This document shows positions 21,931 to 34,114 of a DNA stretch of 64,000 nucleotides, piece by piece (position 1 is the first letter of the stretch; each line of letters begins with the position of its first letter). This DNA comes from Onthophagus taurus (taxonomy: Eukaryota; Arthropoda; Insecta; Coleoptera; Scarabaeidae), in the NCBI RefSeq assembly GCF_036711975.1, contig NC_091972.1, positions 11,227,001 through 11,291,000 on the forward strand. The letters run 5' to 3'. Made by a program: the position numbers and the translations under genes. Below the pieces are notes generated by a model. It was not told where the DNA came from, ran no database searches, and saw nothing but the letters and a program-made list of their open reading frames with translations.

Positions 21931-21973
21931 AAATTAAACATTTTACACATTGAATGTACGATTTTTATGCGCT

Positions 21974-23771
21974 TTAAGCAGCTAGAACAAATCCAATTCG
22001 TTTCTTCTCCAAATCGTATATGCTGAAAAACTTTGAAAGAAAAGCTCCTCCAAGGAGCCAATGGTTTTTGTCAGATGTTGCTGTCCCCTCCACAAAAGCT
22101 GATATGCATACTGTTACAAGTTTAGCAGAAACCTATAAAAAGTAGTACCAAAAAATTATTTAGATCACTTTATATTTTTTTTGTTAAGTACTTTTTGCAC
22201 ATAATCGGTTCCAGTTAAATTAAATTTCTCTCCAGATATTACAAAAGTTATGTGTGGCATTTGGTTAATGGTGTTACAATCAACCTAAAAATTAATTTAT
22301 AGAAAAATAAAAACAGAATTTTTGTTAACATACTTCATATCGTCCAAAATATAATGGTTTTGCCCTAATATGTTGATTGATTATCTTCAAGTAATCTTTT
22401 GTGGTTATAATTGAATTACTACTTGTGTCTGCAAATGCTACACAATCTGCGTCACAAACTGGAATAGATTTATTTTGATACCATAAATTAACGCTAAAAA
22501 ATAAAATGTTAAAAATTAAAAATTACATTAAGAACTAGCCATTTACGAATCCATGTTAAATTCCCAATTAGTACTATCTGTATTAACAGGAGCATATGTA
22601 ATGTTTTCTTTTACAGTTTTATTGATGTGGTGAACATGTTTTCCATCAATTCCTCCAAAATAGATGCTTCCACCTTTAGGTGAACTCCTATCTCTATATA
22701 ACAAAAATAATTATATTAAAGAAATGTTCAATAAATAAATTTAAACTTTACCTGTTAAGATAAATTGAAAAAATAGGCGTTTTAATTTTTGTTTGCCTAA
22801 GCATGTTATAGAAAAATGGTGTCACACCATCACCTCTATCCATAGCTAATCCAATAACACCATCAGCTTTTGTAAACACATTCCAATAAGGAACTCCAAC
22901 CATTTCAACAAATGTTTGATTTATAAGTGATTGGCCAGCCTATGAAAATGTTATAGAATTATTTTCCAAACTAAAATGTACGCAATTGATAACATACCAC
23001 TATTCTATCTCTAGAATAATATCCAGTCAAATTATAAGTTCCTTCATTAGCAAGATACGTTTTATTTGTAGCATTGTATGTTGATGATTGATCATGGTTG
23101 AATTTTGAATGAAACCCTAAAATTATTATTTGATAAGCAATAAATAAATCTAAAATAAAAACAATGTGATATAAAACATACAACAACCAATACTTTTTGT
23201 AGGACAATCTTTAGATAATACCCAAGAAGTTGTCCAGGCTGTATCAAAAATTACTTTCATTTCTTGACCAGGGGATCCCACATTAATAATTCCATAAAAC
23301 TCTGACTAAAATTTATGAATTTAAATGATGATTATATTTTATCAAATAACATAGAGAGCAAAATCTATTTTTAGTTAATACTTAATACACAGGAAGAATA
23401 ACAAGGTTATCAAGTTGGCTTCTTCTAAATTATAACAACCACAATAAACAAGAAAGATAAAAAGTAGCTTAAACCATCTTTAAATAGTGAGACAATAAAA
23501 CTTACATCAAGATATCTCATTAAAGGTATAGTATCATTAGTTCTGTTTCTAGGTTTTGGTTTTTTAACCCAATCCAGCCAAATATCATGTTCGGGTATGT
23601 TAGGTGTGTCCAACATATTTTCTCTAGGCGTTTTTTGTCGAAACAAAGAAATCCTAAAAAAATACATATAAAAAGTTAGATAAAAACAAAAATTGAAACC
23701 TACTTGAAGCTGTTATGATAACAATAGCAGCACATTATAAAACAAAACAAAAAAGAGAATTTTGAAAACAT
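21974..23771 (-). CDS. Pepsin/cathepsin D-like aspartic protease homologue, 9 exons, altered active site
   Basis: A1-family fold, secreted. Exons 23704-23771, 23506-23653, 23182-23305, 22998-23116, 22752-22939, 22547-22693, 22334-22493, 22192-22284 and 21974-22132 give 401 residues in consistent phase. Signal peptide MFSKFSFLFCFIMCCYCY, then a propeptide with KISLFRQKTPRENM. Family marks: FYGIINVGSPGQEMKV, HSKFNHDQSSTYN, DGVIGLAM, GVTPFFYNML, IFSIYLNR, GGSIYFGGID, W.F.MDS, C-terminal FLSKFFSIYDLEKKRIGF. Active site: first motif VIFDTAWTTSW (DTG expected), second CVAFADTSSNSII (DTG expected), and the flap Tyr position is Glu (LANEGTYNLTGYYS). Both Asp remain. The late WILGD.F motif is LLGGAF. 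Probably a non- or weakly proteolytic paralogue. Two relics of its last exon lie upstream. Confidence 0.9.
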
Positions 23772-24410
23772 GTTTAGAAACGTTTTGAACCGATTGCGAT
23801 GAGTCTACGACTGACGACTGCGAAGAAGAATTTCCGCGCATGTATTTATAGGCATCGTAAAAGAGAAAAAAAATTAAAGAATTGGGGGATTCACCGATGA
23901 TGTTCAACCACAAACGGAATCAAAGTTTATTTTGTAATAAACTCTTTGACTGTGTTTAGTTTGTTAAATTGGTTGTTATCAAAATTAACATTATTAATTC
24001 GCCAAGAGATTATTCGTACTTATTTTTAGTTGTTTATAAACTAAACTAGATGAATCATGACGTTGAAGATAGAAAAATAGTGGATGTGGTTCAATAATCA
24101 GAAATTATTCATTTCGAGATTAGTAATAACGTTTGACTTAAATAGAATATTTTTTATATTGTCACCAACAAAAATCAATAAACATATTGTTATTAAAATA
24201 CATTTCGTGTTTCTATAAATCAATGTTACAGAGCGTTGATGTCGAATATTTTTAACACTTTTGAGCACTTCTGTAGTATGACTATTGAAGTATAGAGTTC
24301 GCTGAAGGTAATAAAATCGTTTGACACGTTTGAAATATTATAGTAGATTTAATTATAATGAATATAAAGATTAAGAAATAACTTTGTCATATTAAATAAT
24401 AACTTGAACC
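23772..24410. other. Intergenic, likely holds the aspartic protease promoter
   Basis: AT-rich, no recognisable coding sequence. The promoter should lie in the first few hundred bases but no clear TATA/initiator pair is evident. Confidence 0.4.
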
Positions 24411-24439
24411 TTGTACTGCTTTACGAACGTCATACAGTG

Positions 24440-24740
24440 GAGTCGTTTATTACGTATAACGATTTATAAAGCTAAAAGCAATTTAAATATATCAGAGTTT
24501 GGAAAATTACTAGATGTTCAAGATTTTCAATATACTACAGAATGGTTGGAAACATTTAAAGCAAGACATAAATTTACCGCTAAAATTTCTGCACAAGCAG
24601 CAGAAATTAATAAAGACGTCGTTTCTACTTGGTTAAAGCAGACACCGATGATGATATTTTTAATGGAGAGCAAAACAGAACATTTTTTATAAATTTGCTC
24701 CTGATCGTAGCTTAAAGTTTAACATAACCACCTGTTTTTC
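24440..24740 (+). mobile_element. pogo/Tigger-like transposase fragment
   Basis: The frame 24411-24692 reads KAKSNLNISEFGKLLDVQDF, TEWLETFKARHKF, EINKDVVSTWLKQT. This is the CENP-B-type helix-turn-helix pattern 'A..F.....F..S.GWL..FK.RH' of pogo-type elements. After a frame change it continues IFNGEQNRTFF and FYKFAPDRSLKF, corresponding to '.FN.DETGLF.KL.PDR.L', with the catalytic DET mutated. No terminal repeats were found. Confidence 0.75.
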
Positions 24741-24759
24741 TTAACTTTTTTGCCCCCTA

Positions 24760-25470
24760 ATCGTTTGGAAGGTTGTCGCTCCATCTTTTTCTAGATCGTC
24801 CTGATGCTGATTTGTCCCGTGTTATTTTCACAATTCGTTCTTCTGTCGATATGCTCATTCCATTTTTTCTTTCTCCCCAATACCCAATCATTGATGTTAT
24901 CTATCCTGCAAGCCTCTCTGATGTTCTCACTTCTCGCTCTGTCCATCAATGTTTTCCCAACTATTCTACACACTATTTTCATTTCTGTAGTTTGTAGCAT
25001 TCTTTTTGTTTTGGATGCTTTTGGTCGAGTCTCTGCTGCATATGTTAATACTTTCACTGTACCATCATTAAAACATAGCAAGAAACCGTGTTCCTCTCAA
25101 GATACAATAACAGTAAAAGGGTTAATATAGGTCTAATTGGAGTCTTGTAAGCATTTAGGTTATGCAGCTGTTCTTGCCGCTCTACTAGCTTGATTCTTTA
25201 CTTCGGTCTCAATATCTCCGTATCCAGATATTTCAATGCCAAATATTTGAATTTCATTTCTTGATGTATGATTTTATCATCGACCACCAGCTTGCATGTG
25301 ATCGGTGTCTTGGAGGTAGTCATGTATTTTGTTTTTGCTGCTGAAACTGGAACAGTAACCTCTGGAGATCATCTTCATTTTCCGTGACCAGCACAGCATC
25401 GTTTGCGTATGGATACAGGATGTTAACCACCTTATTTCCCATCTTGTATCCTCTTAGTTAACCATTTTTG
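24760..25470 (-). mobile_element. LINE relic (RT active site to C-terminus)
   Basis: Minus-strand order: GNKVVNILYPYANDAVLVTE with DDLQRLLFQF (the YADD loop, here YAND), then a frameshifted stretch with FKYLGIEIS-like text, then AAETRPKASKTKRMLQTTEM with KIVCRIVGKTL, DRARSENIREACRIDNINDW and VLGRKKKWNEHI. This is the standard RTE-like ORF2 C-terminal half. Multiple frameshifts. Confidence 0.8.
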
Positions 25471-25479
25471 TGTGTGCAA

Positions 25480-27700
25480 ATTTAAGTTGTACAGAAAAAC
25501 GTAAACTGCTTGTTATTGGAAAATACAAAAATCTATCTCCAAACAGTCACATATGCAGCTAATAAGAGTTGATTGGATGACAGCAACTATTTTTCAAAGA
25601 AACTGTTCAAAATTTCTTACATTTGAAAAATATGAAACTTGATTTTTCTCTTCGACTCCGTATTCATTGCAATTAAGATTATCGTTGCAGTTGTTAGACA
25701 TCTTATACATAGTTATAATTTGATATTGCAGTAAGTCTATAAATGTTAATTATATCACTGCTTGTTGTGTGATCGTCAAATCTGTATGTTAACATAACAA
25801 ACAGATCTTCGGACTTTATATGTCTAAAGATATGTCTTTCAGTAATATCCTCTATCCTATTGGAAGGTCGATATTGTAGCACATATTGTTATGACTTTAG
25901 AATACTGATGTACTCTTTTTCACAAAATTTTCTGTTTCTGTTACAACAAGTTCAAGAATTAACCTTGAAACCATTTGAGTTCATCAGTTATTTGGCATAA
26001 AATACTAAAGTACATTAATCCATTAAACAAGATATTGCAAATAAGATATGTGCGTTTGATCTTTTATAAGTATGTTTCAAGAATCGTTAAGATTTGTTCT
26101 TCATTAATCTATCACCTATGCAAAAGAACTGAGTTTGGCACATAATTGAGTCACGGAACTGTTAAGATGTGAGTCGAATGATGATATTCGAATTGACGCT
26201 GGGATCAGGTGCATCTAAAGGATGTGTATTGCTTTATTCTCCAACAAAGATATAAAAAAATAAAATATATCGTTGAAATAAACAAAAAATACATGATGAA
26301 ATGTAGTATTAAAAAATCGACAAGAAATTATTTATTCTCATTTCCTTATAACTAATCTTAGTTATGGTTCTCATTAATAAGCATAATGAACGTTGATGTT
26401 AAAAGATAATTTCCAATTACCATCACAAGTAGATCTGTTCCTTCCTTAATAAAGGCAAAGCGTAAATAGCCGTACCGATTGAGAATAAGAATGTTCTCGC
26501 AGAAGTAAAGTGCAGACAGGAAGATGGTGATTTTGTGTTCGTTCTTCTGGTGTTCATCGCCTCCGTGGAAAGATTAACATACAATTAAGCGGTAGCCGTT
26601 GACCGACGTCGTTTAGACCGTTATCGTTGAGGCCCGCGGCTAATTGCTATCCGAGGCTTCAGTTTTTGCTTTCAGGAGTTATCTAGCACCATCTTTGTAG
26701 AGTGTGCTTCGAAAACGGGAAATCCCCGTTTTCGATGTGGAAAAGTGGAAATTGGTTCGTATACAGAGGAACTTCGATGGTTTCCTGCTGGTGTAATAAG
26801 TACTAGTAATCCTGCTATGTAATGAGTACGTCATGGAGAAATATCTTGTATGCATTATGTCTAATAACTGTTATTTACAACGGGGGGGTCCTAAATTTTT
26901 GTGCTTCCTGGAAATTGCTTTTCTAACAATATAATGTTATCAATTTTCTTAGAGATTATTATTATAATTGATGTGTCGTAAAAAGAGATATAATTAAAAT
27001 TTCTTTGATAAATAACTTGACAAGTTCTGAAATGCAGAAATCAATCGCTCTAGTTTGTCCATAAACAAGACGGCGTTATCCGCGAAACGATCGCTTTTCC
27101 AATTCGAGTTTCTAATTAATTGGCCTCCGCGAATGTTAGTCAATTGGCGGTCGTGTAGCGTGGACATTAAGACAGTCGAAGGAATTTAGAAAAGGTCAAT
27201 AATTTCACCATTTTCCGTATGAGAGAGCAGCAATTCGTCGAAGATCATTCTCTAATCTTAAATTGTCAAGAAAAAAGATTATCGATTTGATTTTATTTTA
27301 ATAAACACCACGTAGTGTAATAAACTTTTTGTGAATATTAAATTATAAAGCGCAAGAAAACATTTTTTTTATTTATTACCGACCTTAATACGGTACAAGA
27401 CTCTCGCCATTAACGCATCCGGCTGTAAAAATGGGGGGACTCCATGCGAACGTCCCTGGTTCGGATAAATCTTGTTCGGACGTTATGCGATTAAAACCGC
27501 GGCGGCTCTTTTTAACAACGCGAATCAGACGTGAAAAACGTGCCTGCAAATTGCCGATTGATAATAATAAGAGACGGCTGTTAATGAACACTGGTGCGTT
27601 TTATAACTGGTTTATAATGTAAAATATCTTAAGAAAATAAAAATCCTGTTTATATATTATGTAGAATACATTTTCTTCGAACAATTTAATTTTCTGTAAA
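25480..27700. other. Non-coding stretch
   Basis: No family-level coding signal on either strand. Two patches (about 26500-26760 and 27050-27240) are clearly less AT-rich than their surroundings. They may be conserved non-coding DNA or old exons I cannot recognise. Confidence 0.4.
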
Positions 27701-27708
27701 TCTTTAGG

Positions 27709-28258
27709 GTGACAGCTTAAATCCATTACTCTTTGTAGCATACATGGACAGAATAATAAAGCAAATCAAAAGACAAACTATGCAGACGTTAACAAGAACA
27801 AAAGTAAGATACTACACATCAGAAAAGAAGCAACGACTGGAGGTGGTAGAAAAGTACGAATATCTTGGAACCATAATAAGTAAGGATGGAAAGATAGATC
27901 AGGAAATACGCAATAGAACAGCAAAAGCAAGTGCAGTCTACTATCAAATAAACAACACCCTCGGTAAGAAGGAACTGAACCCTAAGGCAAAAATACAATT
28001 ATATAAAACCATCTATATACCCACACTTAATAATGGATCAGAAACTTGGACGACGTTAGATAAGCACAAATCGAAAATAACAGCAGCAGAGATGAAGTAC
28101 CTACGAAAGATATTGGGGAAAGCCAGAAGAGATACAGAAAATAGAGGGAAAACAACTAAGTTTGTCTAAGAAAATGCTCAACATGAAGCCAGAAGGAAAG
28201 AGAAACCGTGTTAGACCAAGAGCCCAATGTGAGGGAGAGATTGAGAAGATGGTTGAAA
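27709..28258 (+). mobile_element. LINE relic, host of a nested LINE (5' part)
   Basis: Begins GDSLNPLLFVAYMDRIIKQI (the block before the YADD loop), skips the loop by deletion, then EVVEKYEYLGTIISKDGKID, NNTLGKKELNPKAKIQLYKT, SETWTTLDKHKSKITAAEMK. It ends KMLNMKPEGKRNRVRPRAQC-EGEIEKMVER in an overlapping frame. The 'GKRNRGRPR..W...IE.D' tail marks the C-terminus of an RTE-like ORF2. Sequence resembling its 3' end resumes after the nested element. Confidence 0.8.
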
Positions 28259-29524
28259 GACCATCTTTCTATACCAACCTTGTTGCCGGGTTTTCAAAGG
28301 TTTTTGAGGAACTAACCAAGCGAAGGCTCTCAAACTACTTAGATAAGAATGACATAATAACTGAAAGGCAACATGGATACAGATCAAAAAGAGCTACAAC
28401 GACGGCTATTATGAACATAACAAGAGATATCATTGATGCACATGATGGTTTCGAAAAAGTTAAAATGATCTGTTGTGATCTGAGCAGAACGTTTGACACC
28501 GTGGACCATGGTATACTGGTAAACAAGTTAGAATTCTACGGTGTTAGAGGTAACCAATTAAAACTTATTGAGTCATACCTTTCTCAAAGATACCAGATGG
28601 TTCATTGGAAGGGGAAATTGTCAGACGGAAAGAAGTGTTTATGTGGTGTTCCCCATGGGTCAATCCTTGGTCCCTTACTTTTCATGATCTATCTGAATAA
28701 TCTGCCAGATTGCACGACGGGGGTCACTAAATCTTTATATGCCGACAATACGTCTTTTGTGGTTCAACACATCACGGACGGTGGAGTTGAGGAGCGGGGA
28801 AGTTTTGGGCTCTGCTGCGGACTGGATGAACGCAAATAAGCTCCTACTAAATAACGAAAAAACACAGTCCCTGGATTTCATCTCAAAAGAAAGGAGTACG
28901 ACCCCTTTTCTCGGACTTTACTTGGACTCGTTGTTGACATAGGGCCCTCATGGTGCGTCGATTGAGGCGTTGTGCGGGTCTTGAGGCTGCTAGAGTGGAG
29001 TACTTTTTGTGTTTTCATGCGGTGGCTGGGTACGGTGTTCTGGCCTGGGGGTCGGCTACTGGATTAAAGAGTGCTGTATTCGAGCGTTAAACGGCCTAAC
29101 TTCCATCGTGATTTGTAAATCATCTTTTAAAAAACACAAGATACTAACAGTGCTATCTAAGTACATATTAACGTGTCTAAATTACGTTCATAATAATAAA
29201 AGTGAATTCAGGACAAACTCTCATTGCTACGACACACGACATAAATCGTTTTTTGAATTGCCATCACATAGACTCAAATTAACGCAGCAGGGAGTAGATT
29301 TCCAGGGTACGAGGATGTATTATAAATTGCCACAACATGTCAAAGATCTAACTCCTAAGAAGTTTCATATATATGTACTCGTAAAATGTTTCTATAATAT
29401 AGATGAATATTTTAATTGTAATGAATTGATACTGTTTTTGTGTTAGATGTAAGCCTTGTTTGTAAGACTGATTGTTTTTTGTTTTGACGTTTTTGCTCGA
29501 CTTTGTATCAACAGATAAATAAAG
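28259..29524 (+). mobile_element. CR1/jockey-type LINE relic nested in another LINE
   Basis: Frames 28261-28839, 28739-28942 and 29009-29446 join as one broken RT ORF: GFSKVFEELTKRRLSNYLDK, ERQHGYRSKRATTTAI, CCDLSRTFDTVDHGILVNKL (first catalytic Asp), GVPHGSILGPLLFMIYLNNL, SLYADNTSF (YADD, here YADN), MNANKLLLNNEKTQ, then the C-terminal domain CYDTRHKSFFELP, GVDFQGTRMYYKLP and FYNIDEYFNCNE. The 3' end is near AGATAAATAAAGAATATG. At least two frameshifts and a lost catalytic Asp make it inactive. Confidence 0.85.
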
Positions 29525-29660
29525 AATATGAAGAGGGACGAGACCCGCCGAAGTACGGACTATGACCAGAGATAAGGAAGATGTATAAAAGATAGATCCA
29601 AAACCTAACACCGTAAGGTATAAATGGGGATAAGAGAAAGAAGAAGAAGAAGAAGTACAT
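29525..29660 (+). mobile_element. LINE 3' end with (GAA)n tail
   Basis: Ends GGGGATAAGAGAAAGAAGAA followed by more GAA units, a simple-repeat tail typical of RTE-like LINEs. It is in the same orientation as the fragment at 27709 and directly follows the nested element, so it is most simply that element's 3' end. Confidence 0.55.
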
Positions 29661-31555
29661 CTTGAGGTTATAATCTTGAAATCACGTTGACGTGATTAGA
29701 TACGATAAAATTTACGAAAAAAAAAAATAAAAAATTTATTACCGCTTAGAGAACCATAAATTAAAGAAAAACACCGGGCGAAGGGTTAATAACTCCTAAT
29801 TAAATTTGTCATTAACTGTAATTATTTTGAAAACGTTTCAGCTTTATGTTTTCTAAGCTGCAGGTTTATAGCTCTAAAAAACATTAAGAACTTGATTAAT
29901 TATGCTGTTGAACTGGTGTAATAATCACAATATAAAAGCTCATTATATTACACTTTGACCGTAATTAAACAAAATGAAAAAAATAAAAATATTTGGACTT
30001 TCCCGCAATTACACTATGCAACAACAAAAAATTTTATTTTCACTTAGTTTAAAAGATATCACTTCCCCTTGTATATATTCCTTTGAAGGCACCAAGGAAA
30101 GTGGTTAAGATCTGCTTTAATGTCGCATCTCAAACTCCACTATTTCCTGGCAAAAATGTTTCCTATGTTCATCGATTACTGAGTTAGCATTCCGGAAAAA
30201 AACTGAAATGGAAATGTGGAAAATGGATTTTTTTGGACATATTGCATTATAGTTTATGATAGGCATTTAGAATGACACTAGCTGCGTGATTTTCGTGATT
30301 TGTCAAATAGAAGTGGCAATCGTCAGCATGGTTCTTGGTTTCACGCCATTGTATTGGTACGCTAACAGCAGTTTTTTTGATTCTTTCAACGCTTTCTAGG
30401 AGGCTCGAATCGGCAGCTGTGGAAAGTAGTACCTCCAGACACAAGCATTGTGTAAAAAGGTGAAGCTTTTACTCTCTCAAAACTTATTTAAGGAAGATTA
30501 AGGCATCGAAACATATACAGATTGCACGTAGCTACTTCGTAGATGCCTCAAAGCGTCTCATCGCAACATGAGACATTTCAAATTACTTTCATATCAAAAG
30601 TCACACAACGTGTTATATGCTACATACAATTTCTGCCATTGTCAGTGGTCGTGGTCATATTAAGGAGAAGAAAAAAAAAGTCCAGAACTACGAAATTTCA
30701 GAACTTCAAAAGAAACCTTTTTCGAGCTTGTTGAAAGCTTGATCTAGACTACTTTGAATAAGTATCTACTTTTGACCTACTCTGCAATATTTTTGATGCA
30801 CTCTGTAATATTATTGATTCACTCTAGATCTACTTTTTTGAAAAAAGTGCTTACTATCAAATATAAGTATATGGAGTCTTCAAATGCGTGCAAATCGCAT
30901 GAAAGCTATCATGAACCAATAGATATTACAATTCGACAGGATAATAGCGGGCTCATAAAGGATCTTGGTAATCTTGGGTGTACTCGACTCCGATTCTGTT
31001 TTTAGAGTGTCAGAGGAGTTCCTTGTGGTTTGTGGTATCTCCCACTTCATCATTCTCTGGGAAGCCGAAGTGGTGCAGTCCTTGACTACCAGTCTAATCG
31101 TCTTAGTTTGGTGTAATAAAAAGGTTGCGCAGTTTTGAAGCCTCGAAAGACGGTTGCTTAAACAGTAAACATCGATGAGCAAGTTACAACAAAATTTTCT
31201 GAAATAATATCATTGTTTCTTTAAGAAAATTTCTCGACAGTTCCAGAATTTATTAATTCCCCTATAATTTCTTATTTATCTTATTTATACCTTGTTGAGG
31301 TTCAAGAAAGAAGAGATCCGACCATGTTGTCTTTCACGATGGTTTCTTCTTGCGACGCTCCCCACTTGAGGAGAGACTTATGGTGAATTTCAACATGTTT
31401 CTTCTGGTTAGGGATAGTCAAAAATGTAATTATAGAATTATCTTACAGATTGTTTTTAGATTTGCATTTAGGCACACACTCCACAAAAATTAAGCCTGAA
31501 ATTACATTCCTTGAAGTAGTATTACTTTGAAAGTTGAAAATTTATCATCTTTTAG
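29661..31555. other. Non-coding stretch with possible repeat debris
   Basis: No secure gene. A 65-codon minus-strand frame (30247-30444) contains VSVPIQWRETKNHADDCHFY, faintly reminiscent of a 'WRE..DH..DCYFC' block seen in uncharacterised, apparently mobile, animal proteins. I give that no weight beyond a note. Confidence 0.35.
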
Positions 31556-31698
31556 GTAGATTTGACCAAATTGCAGAAATCGGTGTGTTAGCAAAACACA
31601 AAATGCAACATGGAAATTGGAAAGGCAACAACACTTTAGGTGCAAGTGATGCAGGATTAAACACTTTTATACTAGAAAAATATCATTTACCTGTATAA
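31556..31698 (+). other. Candidate orphan terminal exon
   Basis: After a good acceptor (TTATCATCTTTTAG) a 47-codon open frame reads RFDQIAEIGVLAKHKMQHGN then WKGNNTLGASDAGLNTFILE then KYHLPV and stop. An AATAAA lies about 80 bp downstream (near 31778). I do not recognise the protein and see no partner exons in the preceding kilobases. It could be a relic exon or chance. Confidence 0.2.
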
Positions 31699-31799
31699 AT
31701 AGGATTAACCTAAGTTTATTTTAAAAAATATAGTATTTATAAAGTATTTCTGAGTTGATTAAGAAATTTTTTTTTCTAAATAAAAATTTGTTTTAAAAT

Positions 31800-34110
31800 G
31801 AATATATAAGACATTATCTTTCGAAACGAACTTTTAATCGTTTCGCTGACCTACGACCTATTCGAATATAACAGTAACCGATTCAATTACTCTCCAAACA
31901 CCGACTTAATTGTTAATTGAAGCGATAATATCGAAGAGTCGGTCCATTTTAAATCCCGCGTGGTAGTGTTACTTAAGATCGCTGCGATAGGTGGATGAAT
32001 GTTGAATGTCGGCGTTCTAATTCTGTCGAAGAGCTTCTAATCTTTAATAAGGCTCTATCTATCTATAGTCATTGCCATTGTCGACATTGTGCCGCGGTTG
32101 CACAACATAACCGGAGCCGTTTTTAGTTTTATTTCGGGTGCATCGTCCCAACTTGACACAGATATTCAACAACACTTCCGCATTTACCCCGAAATAACAA
32201 ACGACCGGCTGTCGAACGAAAAACGTTTTGAAACATGTGGCCGCTTAATTACTGTTTGAAAAAAAAATAGATTGAATAATGGCGAAGAAAGTATTATAAT
32301 ATTTTTCTTTACCTTTCTATCTAATAAAAAATGAGGTGAGATGGTGAAAATAAATTGTCTATTTCCAATTTATTGGGTTGTTTATAATTACGGAAATGAA
32401 ACCGGGAGCATTGACACTATAAATTATTTTATTGTACTGCTTCAATTAAATTTTGTATAGCAAGCGTGAAATAGAATAATGTTTAAAGAGGAAATAATAA
32501 CTAATTTTAGGCACAAATGCGGTTCCTAGAAGCCATATTTTCAAATTTAAATGTCGGTAATTTGTATCAATTTTAATACCGTTAAAGAGAAATCACAGAA
32601 CACACATGTTATTATCAAAAATTCAATTACATCTTATTTCATAATATCTAAGTATTTATGTAGATAAATCACATCTGTGCTTTGCAACATGTGATGGGCA
32701 GAGTGGAGTTTTTGCTTCCCATATTCTGTTACCTACACATACACACAGTATAAATAGAATTCCATCTAGCGACCCGTAATTATAAGTAAACAGCTCGGTT
32801 GGGTTCGCTTAAACCGATCGAAAGGTGCATTTATAGGAGAGATAATTACTTCCATGGACTGGACCGCAAGTGTTCGAAAGAAACCGATTCCGTAATAAAA
32901 CATAGTTATTAAGACAGATGGTTATCTAACGTTGCGTCGCCCGTATATATCTACTGAGAAATCTACAATTTTTCTTTTCTTGTGCAGATTCTATTTAAGA
33001 TAATAGCTTTCTGTTGCTAATGATCCAAATGAGTGAGAAACGGAGGAATTTAATCTTAATATAATTTTGAAATATATTAATTAAAATTTGCATAAAATGT
33101 TAAAAAAAAATATCATTTCTTTCAAAACCTTAACAAATCTCATCGAGCAACCTATCTAATAGATCGTCGACTTCTCAAGAAAACCTTCTCTTCTCATCGA
33201 CGATCCCTCGTTACGGTTTACGGGCGTCTCGTAGAGCCGTCGTCGTGATCGAGCTATTCTCTTCGAAACCATCCTCTGATCGTACGTTGCGCCAATTTAC
33301 TACTTATTATGCACGTTAATTTATGCGCCGATTATTGTAGTGTTGCCACCCTAATAACAATGACCCGAGAGTGCCCAATGACATGTTTAGAGTCTTCACG
33401 CCTCGCGGGATCCGAAGTCCCAACATCCCATCGTGGTACATTCACCGGTTGTAGAGATGCGGGTCTATAAGAGAATCTAACGTTTTGTTCCCACTCAACG
33501 AAGTCGAACTACGATGGGTTGTTTTCGCACCGGTAAGATGTGGTAGCGTAAGGTGCAATTTAAATAGATGGTCAAAGCACGACTTCTTCGTTCACCGTGA
33601 AAGAGATAATGGAATTAAGAGAAATTACATTTAAAGTGATTTTCGATCTTATGTTAAATATTATGGGGGTGGTTATTCACGATCTTGATATGCTAAATGT
33701 GTTAAATATTCTAATTATTTTTATCACTGCAAAAATAGTTCGCTCCTTCAATATAGCGCGATTCTTATTTCATTTGTGTTTGGAGTCTTCTAAACATTCT
33801 AAACATTGTAATGATAAAGTAATTTTTCGATATTATTATACACGCTTCATAAATTATATTATACGTTGCTCTCAATTCGAACTGACGTAAGCATGATGTG
33901 GCGTGATGTCACCCAGGATTTCTGAATGTATCTCATTTTTACCAGAAATAACTGGTGTTACAAGCGATCAAACCTGAAAAGGAACTGAGAAAAGTTTACT
34001 ACAAAGAAAATTGAACCATGGCAATCATTGTCTCTTACTAACCTTTATTAAACAGCATTTTTTTATATTACAACAGTATATATTTTCACTGTTTATATAT
34101 TATTTACTAC
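31800..34110. other. Non-coding, contains GC-richer patches
   Basis: No coding signal. Patches at about 31900-32230, 32780-32950 and 33150-33590 are markedly less AT-rich than their surroundings and contain homeodomain-type ATTA cores. They are plausible regulatory DNA, but nothing in one sequence proves it. Confidence 0.35.
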
Positions 34111-34114
34111 ACTA

